A stretch of 19,133 nt of DNA from Tissierellia bacterium (GCA_012518745.1 JAAYRM010000042.1:1-19133), one strand, 5' to 3'; numbered from the stretch's first letter, positions 1 through 7,544 are shown. Translations and numbers: made by a program. Notes: generated by a model from the sequence alone, not told the origin.

Positions 1-447
1 AGGGTTATCCCCGTGGATACTCTGAGACAGCTAGAAGGAGAAGGTAAAATAGGTAAACTCCATAGATACTTTTATAGTACAGTTGGTAACGGTACAGCCG
101 TTGCAAGTGCTAAGGCCTTTGCAGCAGAATTCAGCAAAGAGCTTGTAGAAGATGGAGTTGACGCAGTTATATTAACCTCTACCTGAGGCACCTGTACACG
201 TTGCGGTGCAACGATGGTAAAGGAAATAGAGAGAACAGGAATACCAGTAGTTCATATGTGTACGGTAGTTCCAATCTCGCTAACTGTTGGAGCTAATAGG
301 ATAGTACCAACGGTTGCCATACCTCATCCATTGGGAGATCCAAACCTAGAGTTGGAGGAGGAAAAGGCCTTAAGGAGGCAATTGGTTGAAAGAGCACTGA
401 AGGCTCTATCAACTGAGATCGAAGATCAAACTGTATTTGAAGATTAA
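1..447 (+). CDS. grdB: Glycine reductase component B, selenoprotein subunit (partial, 5' end outside window)
   Basis: This is the selenoprotein subunit of glycine reductase protein B, which attacks the substrate through a selenol and hands the carboxymethyl group to selenoprotein A. Frame 1 is open from the first base to the TAA at 445-447 except for one in-frame TGA at 184-186 (codon 62 of this fragment). The TGA is flanked by ILTST before and GTCTRCGATMVKE after, giving the U-x-x-C-x-x-C redox motif known for GrdB, so I read it as selenocysteine rather than a stop. Similarity resumes without a frameshift: HMCTVVPISLTVGANRIVP and the C-terminal QTVFED fit the family. Sarcosine and betaine paralogues (GrdF, GrdH) share the motif; grdC and grdD directly downstream favour grdB. 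About two thirds of the protein lies upstream of the window. A caller that does not recode UGA would report only a 77-residue fragment starting at 214. Confidence 0.93.
199..213 (+). promoter_or_regulatory. Bacterial SECIS-like hairpin for the grdB UGA codon
   Basis: Twelve bases after the UGA, CGTTGC (199-204) and GCAACG (208-213) form a perfect 6-bp stem closed by the loop GGU (205-207). Bacterial SECIS elements lie inside the coding region just after the UGA and carry a G in the first two loop positions for SelB binding; distance and loop both fit. The hairpin encodes the conserved residues RCGAT, so base pairing and protein sequence are jointly constrained. A competing stem, GCACC 188-192 with GGTGC 205-209, cannot form at the same time. 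Confidence 0.72.
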
Positions 448-456
448 TAGCTACAA

Positions 457-492
457 ATTTTAAATGGGTGATGAAAATCACCCATTTAAAAT
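457..492 (+). other. Perfect 16-bp intergenic hairpin with GAAA tetraloop (grdB-grdC)
   Basis: ATTTTAAATGGGTGAT (457-472) and ATCACCCATTTAAAAT (477-492) are exact reverse complements around GAAA (473-476), a stable GNRA loop. It sits between the grdB stop codon and the grdC ribosome site. No clear T-run follows in either direction, so it is not a textbook intrinsic terminator. A role as a leaky terminator, an RNA processing site or a 3'-end stabiliser of the upstream grd message is inferred, not shown. Confidence 0.7.
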
Positions 493-531
493 CAAAATAA
501 ATAGGTAGATATAATTTATGGAGGTGTAAAC

Positions 532-2070
532 ATGAATTACTCTGTAGTAAAAGGAACTAGTTATGTATTAGTACATGCTGAAGATATGGTTATTCATAAT
601 GGAACTACTCAATCCACGGAAAGAGTAGTAAATCCGGACTCAGAATATTTGAAAAAATTACCTAACCATTTGCGTAGTTTCGATGAGGCGGTAAATTATA
701 TACCTAATCAGGTCTATATTGGAAATATGAAGCCGGAGGATCTGGAAAAACATGATCAACCATGGTATGACAAGCCTCTAGAGGATGCACCTAGATATGG
801 AAAATTTGGCGAAATAATGCCGGAAGATGAATTCATTGGATTGGTTAAGATATCTGATGCATTTGACCTGGTTAAGCTGACGGAAGAATTTACGGAGGAT
901 GTAAGGGCTAAGTTGGAAGAGCATCCCTTGATGAATGAAGAATTATTGGCTAGAATTAAAAAAGGCGACGAATTAGCAGATATTGAAAAATTGGTAGAGG
1001 AACAAGGGGCAGAAGCCATATATTATCAAAACGAATTGGTTGGATGCGTAAAGAGAGGTCATGATGTTGACGTAAACCTGTCTGCTCATGTACTATTTGA
1101 AAACCTTGTATGCAAGGCATCAGGAGTTCTAGCGGGCTTGAATCTAGTAGCTAAAAATGATTTTAATCCTGATGATGTAGACTATATAATTGAATGCTCC
1201 GAAGAGGCTTGTGGAGATATGAATCAAAGGGGTGGCGGAAACTTCGCAAAATCCATTGCTGAATTAGCCGGATTCACAAATGCGACCGGTTCCGATACCA
1301 GGGGATTCTGCGCTGCACCAGCTCATGCACTCGTTTTGGCAGCATCATTGGTACAGGCAGGAACCTTTAAGAACGTTGTGGTAATATCAGGTGGTTCAAC
1401 GGCTAAATTGGGAATGAATGGTAAGAATCATGTTGGCAAGGATATGCCAATACTCGAAGACGTAATAGGTGGCTTTGCAGTACTTGTATCCGAAAATGAT
1501 GGCGTAAACCCGGTATTGAGAACGGATCTAGTCGGTAAACACAATGTAGGCACAGGCTCTTCGCCACAAGCCGTAATGACTGCTCTAGTGACCGAACCAT
1601 TGGATAGGGGAGAATTGAGCATAACCGATATAGATAAGTATTCAGTGGAGATGCAGAACCCAGATGTAACTAAACCAGCTGGAGCTGGAGATGTGCCAGC
1701 AGCTAATTATAAGATGATCAGTGCATTGGGCGTAATGAGAAAGGATCTAGAAAGGGCTGCAATGGGCGATTTCATAGACCAGCATGGGATGCTAGGATGG
1801 GCTCCAACTCAAGGTCATATTCCATCAGGGGTGCCATACCTAGGATTTGCAAGGGAGGCTATATTAGAGGGTCAGATTAAAAACACCATGATAGTAGGGA
1901 AGGGAAGTCTATTCTTGGGTAGGATGACCAATCTATTCGATGGTATATCCATAGTGGTAGAAAACAATCCAGGAAAAGCAGATGAGGAAAAAGGTGTGTC
2001 CGAGGAAGAGGTTAGGAAGCTTGTAGCCGAATCTATGAGAGAGTTTGCTTCTCATCTACTTCAGGATTAG
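532..2070 (+). CDS. grdC: Glycine reductase protein C, beta subunit
   Basis: GrdC and GrdD form protein C, which takes the Se-carboxymethyl group from selenoprotein A and releases acetyl phosphate, later used by acetate kinase to make ATP. The 512-residue length and the opening (MNYSVVKGTSYVLVHAEDMV) match GrdC. The family is related to beta-ketoacyl-ACP synthase III (FabH): a candidate active-site Cys260 lies in RGFCAAPAHAL, preceded by a Gly-rich stretch NQRGGGNFAKS (231-241) and followed by VVVISGGSTAK. ATG 532 follows GGAGGTG (520-526) at good spacing. The gene lies 84 bases after grdB, separated by a strong hairpin, and only 10 bases before grdD, with which it is probably co-translated. 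The C-terminal tail is charged (EEVRKLVAESMREFASHLL). I see no promoter good enough to make grdC an independent unit. Confidence 0.96.
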   Translation: MNYSVVKGTSYVLVHAEDMVIHNGTTQSTERVVNPDSEYLKKLPNHLRSFDEAVNYIPNQVYIGNMKPEDLEKHDQPWYDKPLEDAPRYGKFGEIMPEDEFIGLVKISDAFDLVKLTEEFTEDVRAKLEEHPLMNEELLARIKKGDELADIEKLVEEQGAEAIYYQNELVGCVKRGHDVDVNLSAHVLFENLVCKASGVLAGLNLVAKNDFNPDDVDYIIECSEEACGDMNQRGGGNFAKSIAELAGFTNATGSDTRGFCAAPAHALVLAASLVQAGTFKNVVVISGGSTAKLGMNGKNHVGKDMPILEDVIGGFAVLVSENDGVNPVLRTDLVGKHNVGTGSSPQAVMTALVTEPLDRGELSITDIDKYSVEMQNPDVTKPAGAGDVPAANYKMISALGVMRKDLERAAMGDFIDQHGMLGWAPTQGHIPSGVPYLGFAREAILEGQIKNTMIVGKGSLFLGRMTNLFDGISIVVENNPGKADEEKGVSEEEVRKLVAESMREFASHLLQD

Positions 2071-2080
2071 AGGTGATAAA

Positions 2081-3256
2081 ATGGCTGAAAATAATGTTAA
2101 AAATATGATAGGTAAGGTGTTCGGTGACATTGCAGATGCAATGGAAACCGGCCAGTTTGGCTCTAGAGTGCGGGTAGGGATAACCACTCTAGGGAGTGAA
2201 CATGGCGTGGATAACCTAATCAAAGGCGCAGAGTTGGCCCAAGAAAGGGATCCATCCATGGAAGTTGTATTGATCGGCCCTGAAACCGAATCCGAGTTGA
2301 CCAAGGTTGTTGTTGAATCGGAAGATGAGGGCTATAGGAAGATGGAGGATATGTTGGATAAAGGTGAAATAGATGCGTGCGTTACGATGCATTATAATTT
2401 TCCGATAGGGGTATCTACCGTAGGAAGGGTTATAACACCTGGGGTGGGTAGGGAAATGCTAGTAGCCACTACCACGGGAACATCGGCATCACATAGAACA
2501 GAGGCCATGGTTATAAATGGAATCAATGGTATAATAGCTGCGAAAGCCATGGGAATTGAAAATCCAACGGTTGGAATCCTCAACGTGGATAGTGCGCGAC
2601 CCGTGGAAAGGGCATTTAATGAACTGAATGCAAATGGCTATGAAATAAATCTAACCGAATCCATGAGAGCGGATGGCGGTAGCGTTATGAGGGGCAACGA
2701 CTTGCTCGTAGGGACTCCGGATGTAATGGTAACGGATACTCTCACCGGAAACATTCTGATGAAGATATTTTCATCGTATACAACGGGTGGAAGCTATGAG
2801 GCACAGGGATATGGATATGGACCCGGAATCGGAGAGGGATATGACAGAACCGTATTGATACTCTCGAGGGCTTCCGGAATACCGGTTGTTGCAAATGCAA
2901 TTAGCTACGGTGCGAGCCTAGCCAAGGGAGGGATCCAGGATATAGTCAAGACAGAGTTTGATAAGGCGAATAAGGCCGGCCTTAAGGATATACTGGAAGG
3001 CCTGACCAAGGATACCAGAAAGGTTGAAGATGAAGAAGAGGTTGAGGCACCACCGAAGGAGACGGTAACCGGCACGATCTCGGGTATAGATATTATGGAT
3101 TTAGAGGATGCTGTACGGGCTATATGGAAAGAGGGAATATACGCAGAATCCGGAATGGGATGTACGGGGCCAATAGTGATGGTCAATGAGGAAAGGGTAG
3201 ATGAAGCCGTAAAGATATTATCCGATGCCGGATATGCTGCTGGCGCAGGTGAATAG
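2081..3256 (+). CDS. grdD: Glycine reductase protein C, alpha subunit
   Basis: This is the second subunit of the acetyl-phosphate-forming protein C. The family is related to PlsX phosphate acyltransferases; the stretch VGTPDVMVTDTLTGNILMK and the Gly/Tyr-rich GYGYGPGIGEGYDR are characteristic. The only cysteine of the C-terminal part lies in SGMGCTGPIVMV, at residue 361 counted from ATG 2081. A reactive cysteine near residue 359 has been reported for GrdD of Eubacterium acidaminophilum, as I recall, and this position fits. The frame is open back to a TTG at 2045 inside grdC, but ATG 2081 has the Shine-Dalgarno AGAGGTGAT just upstream and gives MAENNVKNMIGK, so I use it (391 residues). It is the last gene of the grd operon, followed by an intrinsic terminator. 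Confidence 0.95.
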   Translation: MAENNVKNMIGKVFGDIADAMETGQFGSRVRVGITTLGSEHGVDNLIKGAELAQERDPSMEVVLIGPETESELTKVVVESEDEGYRKMEDMLDKGEIDACVTMHYNFPIGVSTVGRVITPGVGREMLVATTTGTSASHRTEAMVINGINGIIAAKAMGIENPTVGILNVDSARPVERAFNELNANGYEINLTESMRADGGSVMRGNDLLVGTPDVMVTDTLTGNILMKIFSSYTTGGSYEAQGYGYGPGIGEGYDRTVLILSRASGIPVVANAISYGASLAKGGIQDIVKTEFDKANKAGLKDILEGLTKDTRKVEDEEEVEAPPKETVTGTISGIDIMDLEDAVRAIWKEGIYAESGMGCTGPIVMVNEERVDEAVKILSDAGYAAGAGE

Positions 3257-3259
3257 ATT

Positions 3260-3298
3260 AAAACACCTTGGGACCCAGAGGGTTCTCGGGGTGTTTTT
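3260..3298 (+). terminator. Intrinsic terminator of the grd operon
   Basis: AAAACACC (3260-3267) pairs with GGTGTTTT (3290-3297). The stem continues inward with G-U pairs and one bulged T (3283) through ACCC and GGG, closing on a short AGA loop. The distal arm ends in a T-rich run (TTTTTCTT). It starts four bases after the grdD stop codon. Confidence 0.85.
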
Positions 3299-3329
3299 CT
3301 TATAGTATATACAACGAGGAGGGTATGTG

Positions 3330-3719
3330 ATGGATAGGCAGGAATTAATCCGGAATGCATTGGAGGCAAAACAGGGATCCTATTCTCCCTATTCTAAATT
3401 CAAGGTAGGCGCGGCCCTATTAACCGAAGATGGAAGGATATTTACGGGATGCAATATAGAAAATGCAGCATATTCCGCCTCCATATGTGCCGAAAGAACC
3501 GCTGTATTTAAAGCGATATCGGAGGGAAGTAGGGGGATAGAGGCCATGGCCATAGTGGGTGATTCGGATTATACATACCCCTGTGGAGTATGCAGGCAGG
3601 TTATTAGAGAATTTGGGAAGAATGCAATCATAATAGTTGCTAATTCTGAAGATGATTATAGGGAATACGAATTGGAGGATCTATTGCCCAATAGCTTTGG
3701 GCCGGAACATTTGAAATAA
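3330..3719 (+). CDS. cdd: Cytidine deaminase
   Basis: The enzyme hydrolytically deaminates cytidine and deoxycytidine to uridine and deoxyuridine for pyrimidine salvage in the cytosol. At 129 residues it is the short, tetrameric Bacillus-type form. Zinc and catalytic motifs are intact: C53-A-E55 in SICAERTAVFKA, and PCGVCRQ with C85 and C88. FKVGAAL and TGCNIENAAYSAS form the nucleoside pocket. GAGGAGGG (3316-3323) lies 6 bases before ATG 3330; the in-frame GTG at 3327 is too close to the site, so ATG is preferred. It sits alone between the grd terminator and the rpoN promoter. Only a weak -10-like TATAGT (3301-3306) lies upstream, so part of its expression may be readthrough from grd. I see no functional link to either neighbour. 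Confidence 0.95.
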   Translation: MDRQELIRNALEAKQGSYSPYSKFKVGAALLTEDGRIFTGCNIENAAYSASICAERTAVFKAISEGSRGIEAMAIVGDSDYTYPCGVCRQVIREFGKNAIIIVANSEDDYREYELEDLLPNSFGPEHLK

Positions 3720-3720
3720 T

Positions 3721-3755
3721 GGGGGCGATTCAGAACCAATTAAAATCGTTTTCCC
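3721..3755 (+). terminator. Possible terminator hairpin after cdd
   Basis: GGGGGCGATT (3721-3730) can pair with AATCGTTTTCCC (3744-3755) with two G-U pairs and a 2-base bulge around a 13-base loop, right after the cdd stop codon. No T-run follows, so termination activity is uncertain. Confidence 0.35.
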
Positions 3756-3791
3756 GTTGCAGACGATAATTTTGTCGAAATCACAATAATT

Positions 3792-3820
3792 TTGTAACTG
3801 GGCAAATATTTTGGTATAAT
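3792..3820 (+). promoter_or_regulatory. Housekeeping sigma promoter of rpoN
   Basis: TTGTAA (3792-3797) and a perfect TATAAT (3815-3820) are separated by 17 bases, with TGG directly before the -10, that is an extended TGn element. Transcription should start near 3827, giving a leader of about 50 bases before rpoN. Confidence 0.8.
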
Positions 3821-3878
3821 AACGATAGAAGGCCAATAGATATTCAATAATAGGATTATACAAATAGGAGTGGTTTTA

Positions 3879-5258
3879 ATGCAACTGGGATATAATCTAA
3901 CCCTAGAACAAACCCAAAAGCTAGTTATGACGCCCGAACTAAGACAAGCCATTCAATTACTCCAATTTACCAACCAAGAGCTAAATGAATATTTGGAAGA
4001 GCAGATACAGGAAAATCCGATGCTCGATATATCCAGTATTGAAGAAAAACACGAAAGCATAGATGAACTCGACAGGGATAAAGGGGATATAGATTGGAAG
4101 GAATATATAGAACAGTACGAGGATACTGGATATAGGCCCCAGATAGATAGGAATGAGGAGGAGTATAATTACGAAAATTTCATCACGGAATCCCAATCGT
4201 TAAGGGAATACCTACTATTTCAATTAAATACCGCAAGGATAGATGAAGTAGATAGGGGTATTGGGAATATCCTGATAGAGAGCATAGATGAGAATGGCTA
4301 TCTGATGGGGGAATTGGATCAAATTGCCTCAGATTTAGCGATTGCAATTGCAAGGGTTGAAAACGTTCTACACCTTATACAGACCTTTGAACCGATAGGG
4401 GTGGGAGCGAGGAATCTAAAGGAATGCCTATTGATCCAGGTGAGGAATGACGGCTATATAGATTCCCATATAGAATTGCTCATAGAGGAACATCTTGAGG
4501 ATATCGCGAATAATAGATTGACGAAGATATCTAAGGAGCTGGATATAGGACTTGAGGAGGTACAATTCCTCTGTGATTATATAAGAACTTTGGAACCAAA
4601 GCCGGGGAGAGCCTATAGTGATAATATAGATGATGTAAAGTATATAATTCCGGATGCTACCATCAGATTTATAGATGGGGAATATATAATACTATTAAAC
4701 GATATAACCGGGCCTAGGCTCAATATAAACCATTTCTATCGAAACCTAATAAGACAGAAAGGAGATTCCTCTGCTAGTGAATACTTAACGGAGAAGCTCA
4801 ATTCTGCTATGTGGATAATCAGGAGCATAGAACAGCGAAGACAGACCATATATAATGTAATAGAATCCATACTAAAATTTCAAAGGGATTTCTTCGACAA
4901 GGGGAAATTGGGACTAAAACCCCTGACCCTCAAAGAGGTGGCTGAGGATATAGGTATGCATGAATCTACCGTGAGCAGGGCCACCAGTGGAAAGTATGTC
5001 CAAACTCCAAGGGGGTTATATGAGTTGAAGTATTTCTTTACCAGCGGTGTATCTACCGATGGGCAGGATATGTCCTCCACTAGTATTAAGGTCCTGATCA
5101 AGGAATTAATAGATGAAGAGGATAGTAAAAAACCATATAGTGATCAGCGGATAACGGATATCCTCAAAAAGAAAGGCATACAGATCTCTAGGCGGACCGT
5201 TGCGAAATATAGGGATGAATTGGAGATCCCGTCATCTACTATGCGAAGAAGGTATTAG
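3879..5258 (+). CDS. rpoN: RNA polymerase sigma-54 factor
   Basis: RpoN directs RNA polymerase to -24/-12 promoters that need an AAA+ activator. Region I (about 1-50) is Gln/Leu-rich and activator-responsive (LTLEQTQKLVMTPELRQAIQ, then LLQFTNQELNEYLEEQIQ). An acidic linker follows (residues about 55-90, rich in Asp/Glu). The core-binding region comes next, and then the HTH region LTLKEVAEDIGMHESTVSRA. The signature RpoN box SRRTVAKYRD is at about 437-446. The 459-residue length is normal. ATG 3879 has AGGAG 8 bases upstream; the in-frame GTG at 3870 overlaps that site and is rejected. It has its own promoter and a hairpin at its stop codon, so it looks monocistronic, between cdd and the glycolytic operon. 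No sigma-54 activator or convincing -24/-12 promoter is visible in the window. Confidence 0.97.
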   Translation: MQLGYNLTLEQTQKLVMTPELRQAIQLLQFTNQELNEYLEEQIQENPMLDISSIEEKHESIDELDRDKGDIDWKEYIEQYEDTGYRPQIDRNEEEYNYENFITESQSLREYLLFQLNTARIDEVDRGIGNILIESIDENGYLMGELDQIASDLAIAIARVENVLHLIQTFEPIGVGARNLKECLLIQVRNDGYIDSHIELLIEEHLEDIANNRLTKISKELDIGLEEVQFLCDYIRTLEPKPGRAYSDNIDDVKYIIPDATIRFIDGEYIILLNDITGPRLNINHFYRNLIRQKGDSSASEYLTEKLNSAMWIIRSIEQRRQTIYNVIESILKFQRDFFDKGKLGLKPLTLKEVAEDIGMHESTVSRATSGKYVQTPRGLYELKYFFTSGVSTDGQDMSSTSIKVLIKELIDEEDSKKPYSDQRITDILKKKGIQISRRTVAKYRDELEIPSSTMRRRY

Positions 5259-5290
5259 CAGCTGATCATGGGCTGTTAATACCTTATCTT
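5249..5290 (+). terminator. Terminator-like hairpin overlapping the rpoN stop codon
   Basis: AAGGTATTAGCAGC (5249-5262) pairs with GCTGTTAATACCTT (5272-5285): 14 bp with one G-U pair and a 9-base loop, containing the rpoN TAG. The downstream arm runs into the pyrimidine-rich CCTTATCTT. It lies directly before the -35 box of the cggR promoter and should separate the two units. Confidence 0.6.
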
Positions 5291-5317
5291 GCAAAAAGTG
5301 GGTTGATGGATTATAAT
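5289..5317 (+). promoter_or_regulatory. Promoter of the cggR-gap-pgk-tpiA-gpmI-eno operon
   Basis: TTGCAA (5289-5294) and TATAAT (5312-5317) are spaced by exactly 17 bases. Transcription should begin near 5324, leaving an untranslated leader of about 130 bases before cggR that contains the CggR-type operator. Confidence 0.8.
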
Positions 5318-5351
5318 ATATGGGAAACATCCCCTTATTTTTTGGGGGAGG

Positions 5352-5390
5352 TGGGACATAAAAGCTACATGAGGGACATTTATGACCCAT
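5352..5390 (+). promoter_or_regulatory. Candidate CggR operator (20-bp-period direct repeat)
   Basis: Two identical GGGACAT boxes start at 5353 and 5373, a period of 20 bases. The Bacillus subtilis CggR operator has the form CGGGAC-N6-TGTC-N4 repeated, also with a 20-base period. The second box also forms an imperfect inverted repeat with ATGACCC (5382-5388). The inverted TGTC-like half-sites are poorly kept here (GCTAC and TGACC). The site is downstream of the predicted start of transcription, as in B. subtilis, where bound CggR blocks elongating polymerase. Confidence 0.7.
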
Positions 5391-5454
5391 ATGATTAGTA
5401 TTGATTAATTTTCATATAATAATAACTGACTGAGCCAATAGGAGGTGGTACATA

Positions 5455-6489
5455 GTGGATTTAATCGAGTTGGAAAAAAGAATAGTACCTGAAATGTTTA
5501 AATTGATGGAAATGCGATACGATATCTTACGCAGCATCTATTATAATCAACCTATTGGTAGGAGAGGGTTGGCCAATGACCTGAATATTGGCGAGAGGAC
5601 AGTTAGAACCGAGGTAAACATCCTCAAGGAACAGGGGTTATTGAATATAGAGAGTATGGGTATGTATCTAACAGAGGATGGAAAGAAGGTTATCGAGGAT
5701 TTAAAGGATGTTATACATAGATTGAAGGGTATTTCACAGCTAGAGGATAGGCTAGAGGAGCTACTAGGGGTGGACAGGGCTATAATAGTTCCGGGTGATC
5801 TAGATGAAAGCAAGTTAACATTGATGGACATGGGGAAGGCTAGTTCTATATACCTTAAAAAATCGATTAGGGATAATTTCATAATAGGGATTACAGGAGG
5901 GACTACCATGGCAAGGGTTGCCGAGGAGATAAGTTGGGGAAGGGTGGCGGATGATGTATTGGTAATTCCGGCTAGGGGTGGTCTTGGAAAGGATGTGGAG
6001 ACCCAATCCAATAGTATAGTGGGAAAATTAGCGAAGAGATTGGGGGGAGATTATAGGCTCCTTCATGTACCGGATAACTTGGATAAGAACACATTGGATG
6101 CGATATTGAAAATACCAGATGTTAGGGAAGTAATTGAATTGATAGGGAGAATGGACATCCTAATCTTTGGCATTGGTAGGGCAGATATCATGGCCACAAG
6201 AAGGCAGTTGCCGGAGGATCAGATAGAGAGATTGATAGAGAAAGGTGCAGTAGCTGAGGCTTTTGGGCATTATTTCGATATAGAGGGCAACGAGATCTGG
6301 GAACACCCAACGGTGGGGCTATCCCTAGATGATTTTCGGATGGTAGATAGGGTGATAGGTGTGGCAGGTGGTAGCAATAAGGCCGAGGCCATCATATCCA
6401 TATCGTCATTGAGGCGGAACATGACCATAATAACCGATGAAGGTGCTGCAAAGAGGATAATTGAGATAGTGGATAAAGCTATTTATTAG
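5455..6489 (+). CDS. cggR: Central glycolytic genes regulator, SorC/DeoR family
   Basis: CggR represses the triose-phosphate part of glycolysis and is released by fructose-1,6-bisphosphate in B. subtilis. The 344-residue protein has an N-terminal winged helix-turn-helix (about 18-75: NQPIGRRGLANDLNIGERTV, then RTEVNILKEQGLLN). The C-terminal sugar-phosphate-binding domain of the SorC type begins near 100, with GITGGTTMARVAEEI and VIPARGGLGKDVETQSNSIV as typical loops, and VAGGSNKAEAIIS near the C-terminus. It starts with GTG at 5455, 9 bases after GGAGG (5441-5445). Its place as first gene of the gap operon and the operator in its own leader imply autoregulation. Effector identity is inferred from the family. 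Confidence 0.95.
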   Translation: MDLIELEKRIVPEMFKLMEMRYDILRSIYYNQPIGRRGLANDLNIGERTVRTEVNILKEQGLLNIESMGMYLTEDGKKVIEDLKDVIHRLKGISQLEDRLEELLGVDRAIIVPGDLDESKLTLMDMGKASSIYLKKSIRDNFIIGITGGTTMARVAEEISWGRVADDVLVIPARGGLGKDVETQSNSIVGKLAKRLGGDYRLLHVPDNLDKNTLDAILKIPDVREVIELIGRMDILIFGIGRADIMATRRQLPEDQIERLIEKGAVAEAFGHYFDIEGNEIWEHPTVGLSLDDFRMVDRVIGVAGGSNKAEAIISISSLRRNMTIITDEGAAKRIIEIVDKAIY

Positions 6490-6530
6490 CTTAAAATATA
6501 TTATATATAAAATATCGAGGAGGAATATCA

Positions 6531-7538
6531 ATGGCAATGAAAGTTGGGTTAAGTGGATTTGGAAGGATAGGCAGGGATTTTTTAAGGGCTTATTTTGAAG
6601 GCAATGTGGAGGATTTTGAATTGGTAGCATTAAATGCTTCGGGGGATCTTAATACATTGGGACATATGCTTAAATATGATTCTATGTATGGCAGATTTGA
6701 TGGTACCCTTGAAATAGTAGAGGATGGCTTTGTTATCAACGGGAAGAAGATCAAGGTAGTAGCCCATAGGGATCCAGCGGAGATACCATGGAAGGAATTG
6801 GGGGTAGAGTTAGTAATCGATTCCACAGGGGCTTTCAGGGATAGGGAAGGCCTTTCAAAGCATATAGAAGCGGGGGCGAAAAAGGTAGTTGTAACTGCAC
6901 CGGCTAAGGACGAGGATATCACAATAGTGCTGGGCGTAAATGATTCTGATTATGATCCACAGAACCATCATATAATCTCCAACGCCTCCTGTACAACCAA
7001 TTGTTTAGCACCTGTATCCAAGGCGATATTAGATACCTTCGGAATTAAAAAGGGCTTGATGACAACTATCCATGCATATACAAATGATCAACAGATATTG
7101 GATAAGAGGCATAAGGATTTGAGAAGGGCGAGGGCAGCTGCTGAAAACATGATACCGACCACCACTGGAGCAGCAAAGGCGGTATCTTTAGTGCTACCGG
7201 AATTGAAGGGTAAGTTGAATGGCTTCGCGGTAAGGGTTCCTATACCCACCGTTTCAATGGTGGATGTGGTATTCGAGGTGGAGAGGGAAACAACTGTAGA
7301 AGAGGTGAATAATGCATTTAAGAAGGCAGCAGAAGGAGCTATGAAGGGTATACTGGGCTTTTCTGACGAACCATTGGTGTCTAGGGATTATCAGGGGGAT
7401 CCACGTTCCGCAATAGTGGATGGACTCTCGACCATGGTTATAGATGATATGGTAAAGGTAGTTGCCTGGTATGATAATGAATGGGGATATTCGGAAAGGG
7501 TTATAGATCTAGCGAAATTGATTGCCAATAGTAAATAA
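6531..7538 (+). CDS. gap: Glyceraldehyde-3-phosphate dehydrogenase, unusual coenzyme-site residues
   Basis: The enzyme oxidises and phosphorylates glyceraldehyde 3-phosphate to 1,3-bisphosphoglycerate. At 335 residues it is full length. The Rossmann start is GLSGFGRIGR (Ser where Asn is usual). The active site is Cys154 in SNASCTTNCLAP, with His181 in TTIHAYTNDQ, and the end WYDNEWGYSERV is normal. Two coenzyme-selecting positions are atypical. The Asp that ends strand 2 in NAD enzymes (VND in B. subtilis GapA) is Ala36 (LNASGD), and the usual Leu-Pro (about 187-188) is Lys192-Arg193 (ILDKRHKDL). Ala/Ser at the first position is also found in NADP-preferring GapB-type enzymes, so NADP use or dual specificity is possible. 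The operon context argues for a catabolic role. GAGGAGGA (6517-6524) precedes ATG 6531; ATG 6537 is a less likely start. Confidence 0.96.
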   Translation: MAMKVGLSGFGRIGRDFLRAYFEGNVEDFELVALNASGDLNTLGHMLKYDSMYGRFDGTLEIVEDGFVINGKKIKVVAHRDPAEIPWKELGVELVIDSTGAFRDREGLSKHIEAGAKKVVVTAPAKDEDITIVLGVNDSDYDPQNHHIISNASCTTNCLAPVSKAILDTFGIKKGLMTTIHAYTNDQQILDKRHKDLRRARAAAENMIPTTTGAAKAVSLVLPELKGKLNGFAVRVPIPTVSMVDVVFEVERETTVEEVNNAFKKAAEGAMKGILGFSDEPLVSRDYQGDPRSAIVDGLSTMVIDDMVKVVAWYDNEWGYSERVIDLAKLIANSK

Positions 7539-7544
7539 TTTAAG

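Noticed and set aside
184..186. grdB as a pseudogene or an ORF of 77 residues starting at ATG 214
   Set aside because: The frame and similarity continue through the TGA, which sits exactly at the known selenocysteine position with a SECIS-like hairpin after it.
188..209. Alternative SECIS stem GCACC/GGTGC
   Set aside because: It is only 5 bp with a 12-base loop and begins almost at the UGA. The 199-213 stem has the right distance and loop.
510..515. TATAAT upstream of grdC as a promoter
   Set aside because: No -35 box at usable spacing, and the predicted start would fall on the ribosome site.
5401..5420. A second promoter from TATAAT at 5415-5420, downstream of the operator
   Set aside because: The nearest TTGATT is only 8 bases away and no acceptable -35 lies 16-18 bases upstream.
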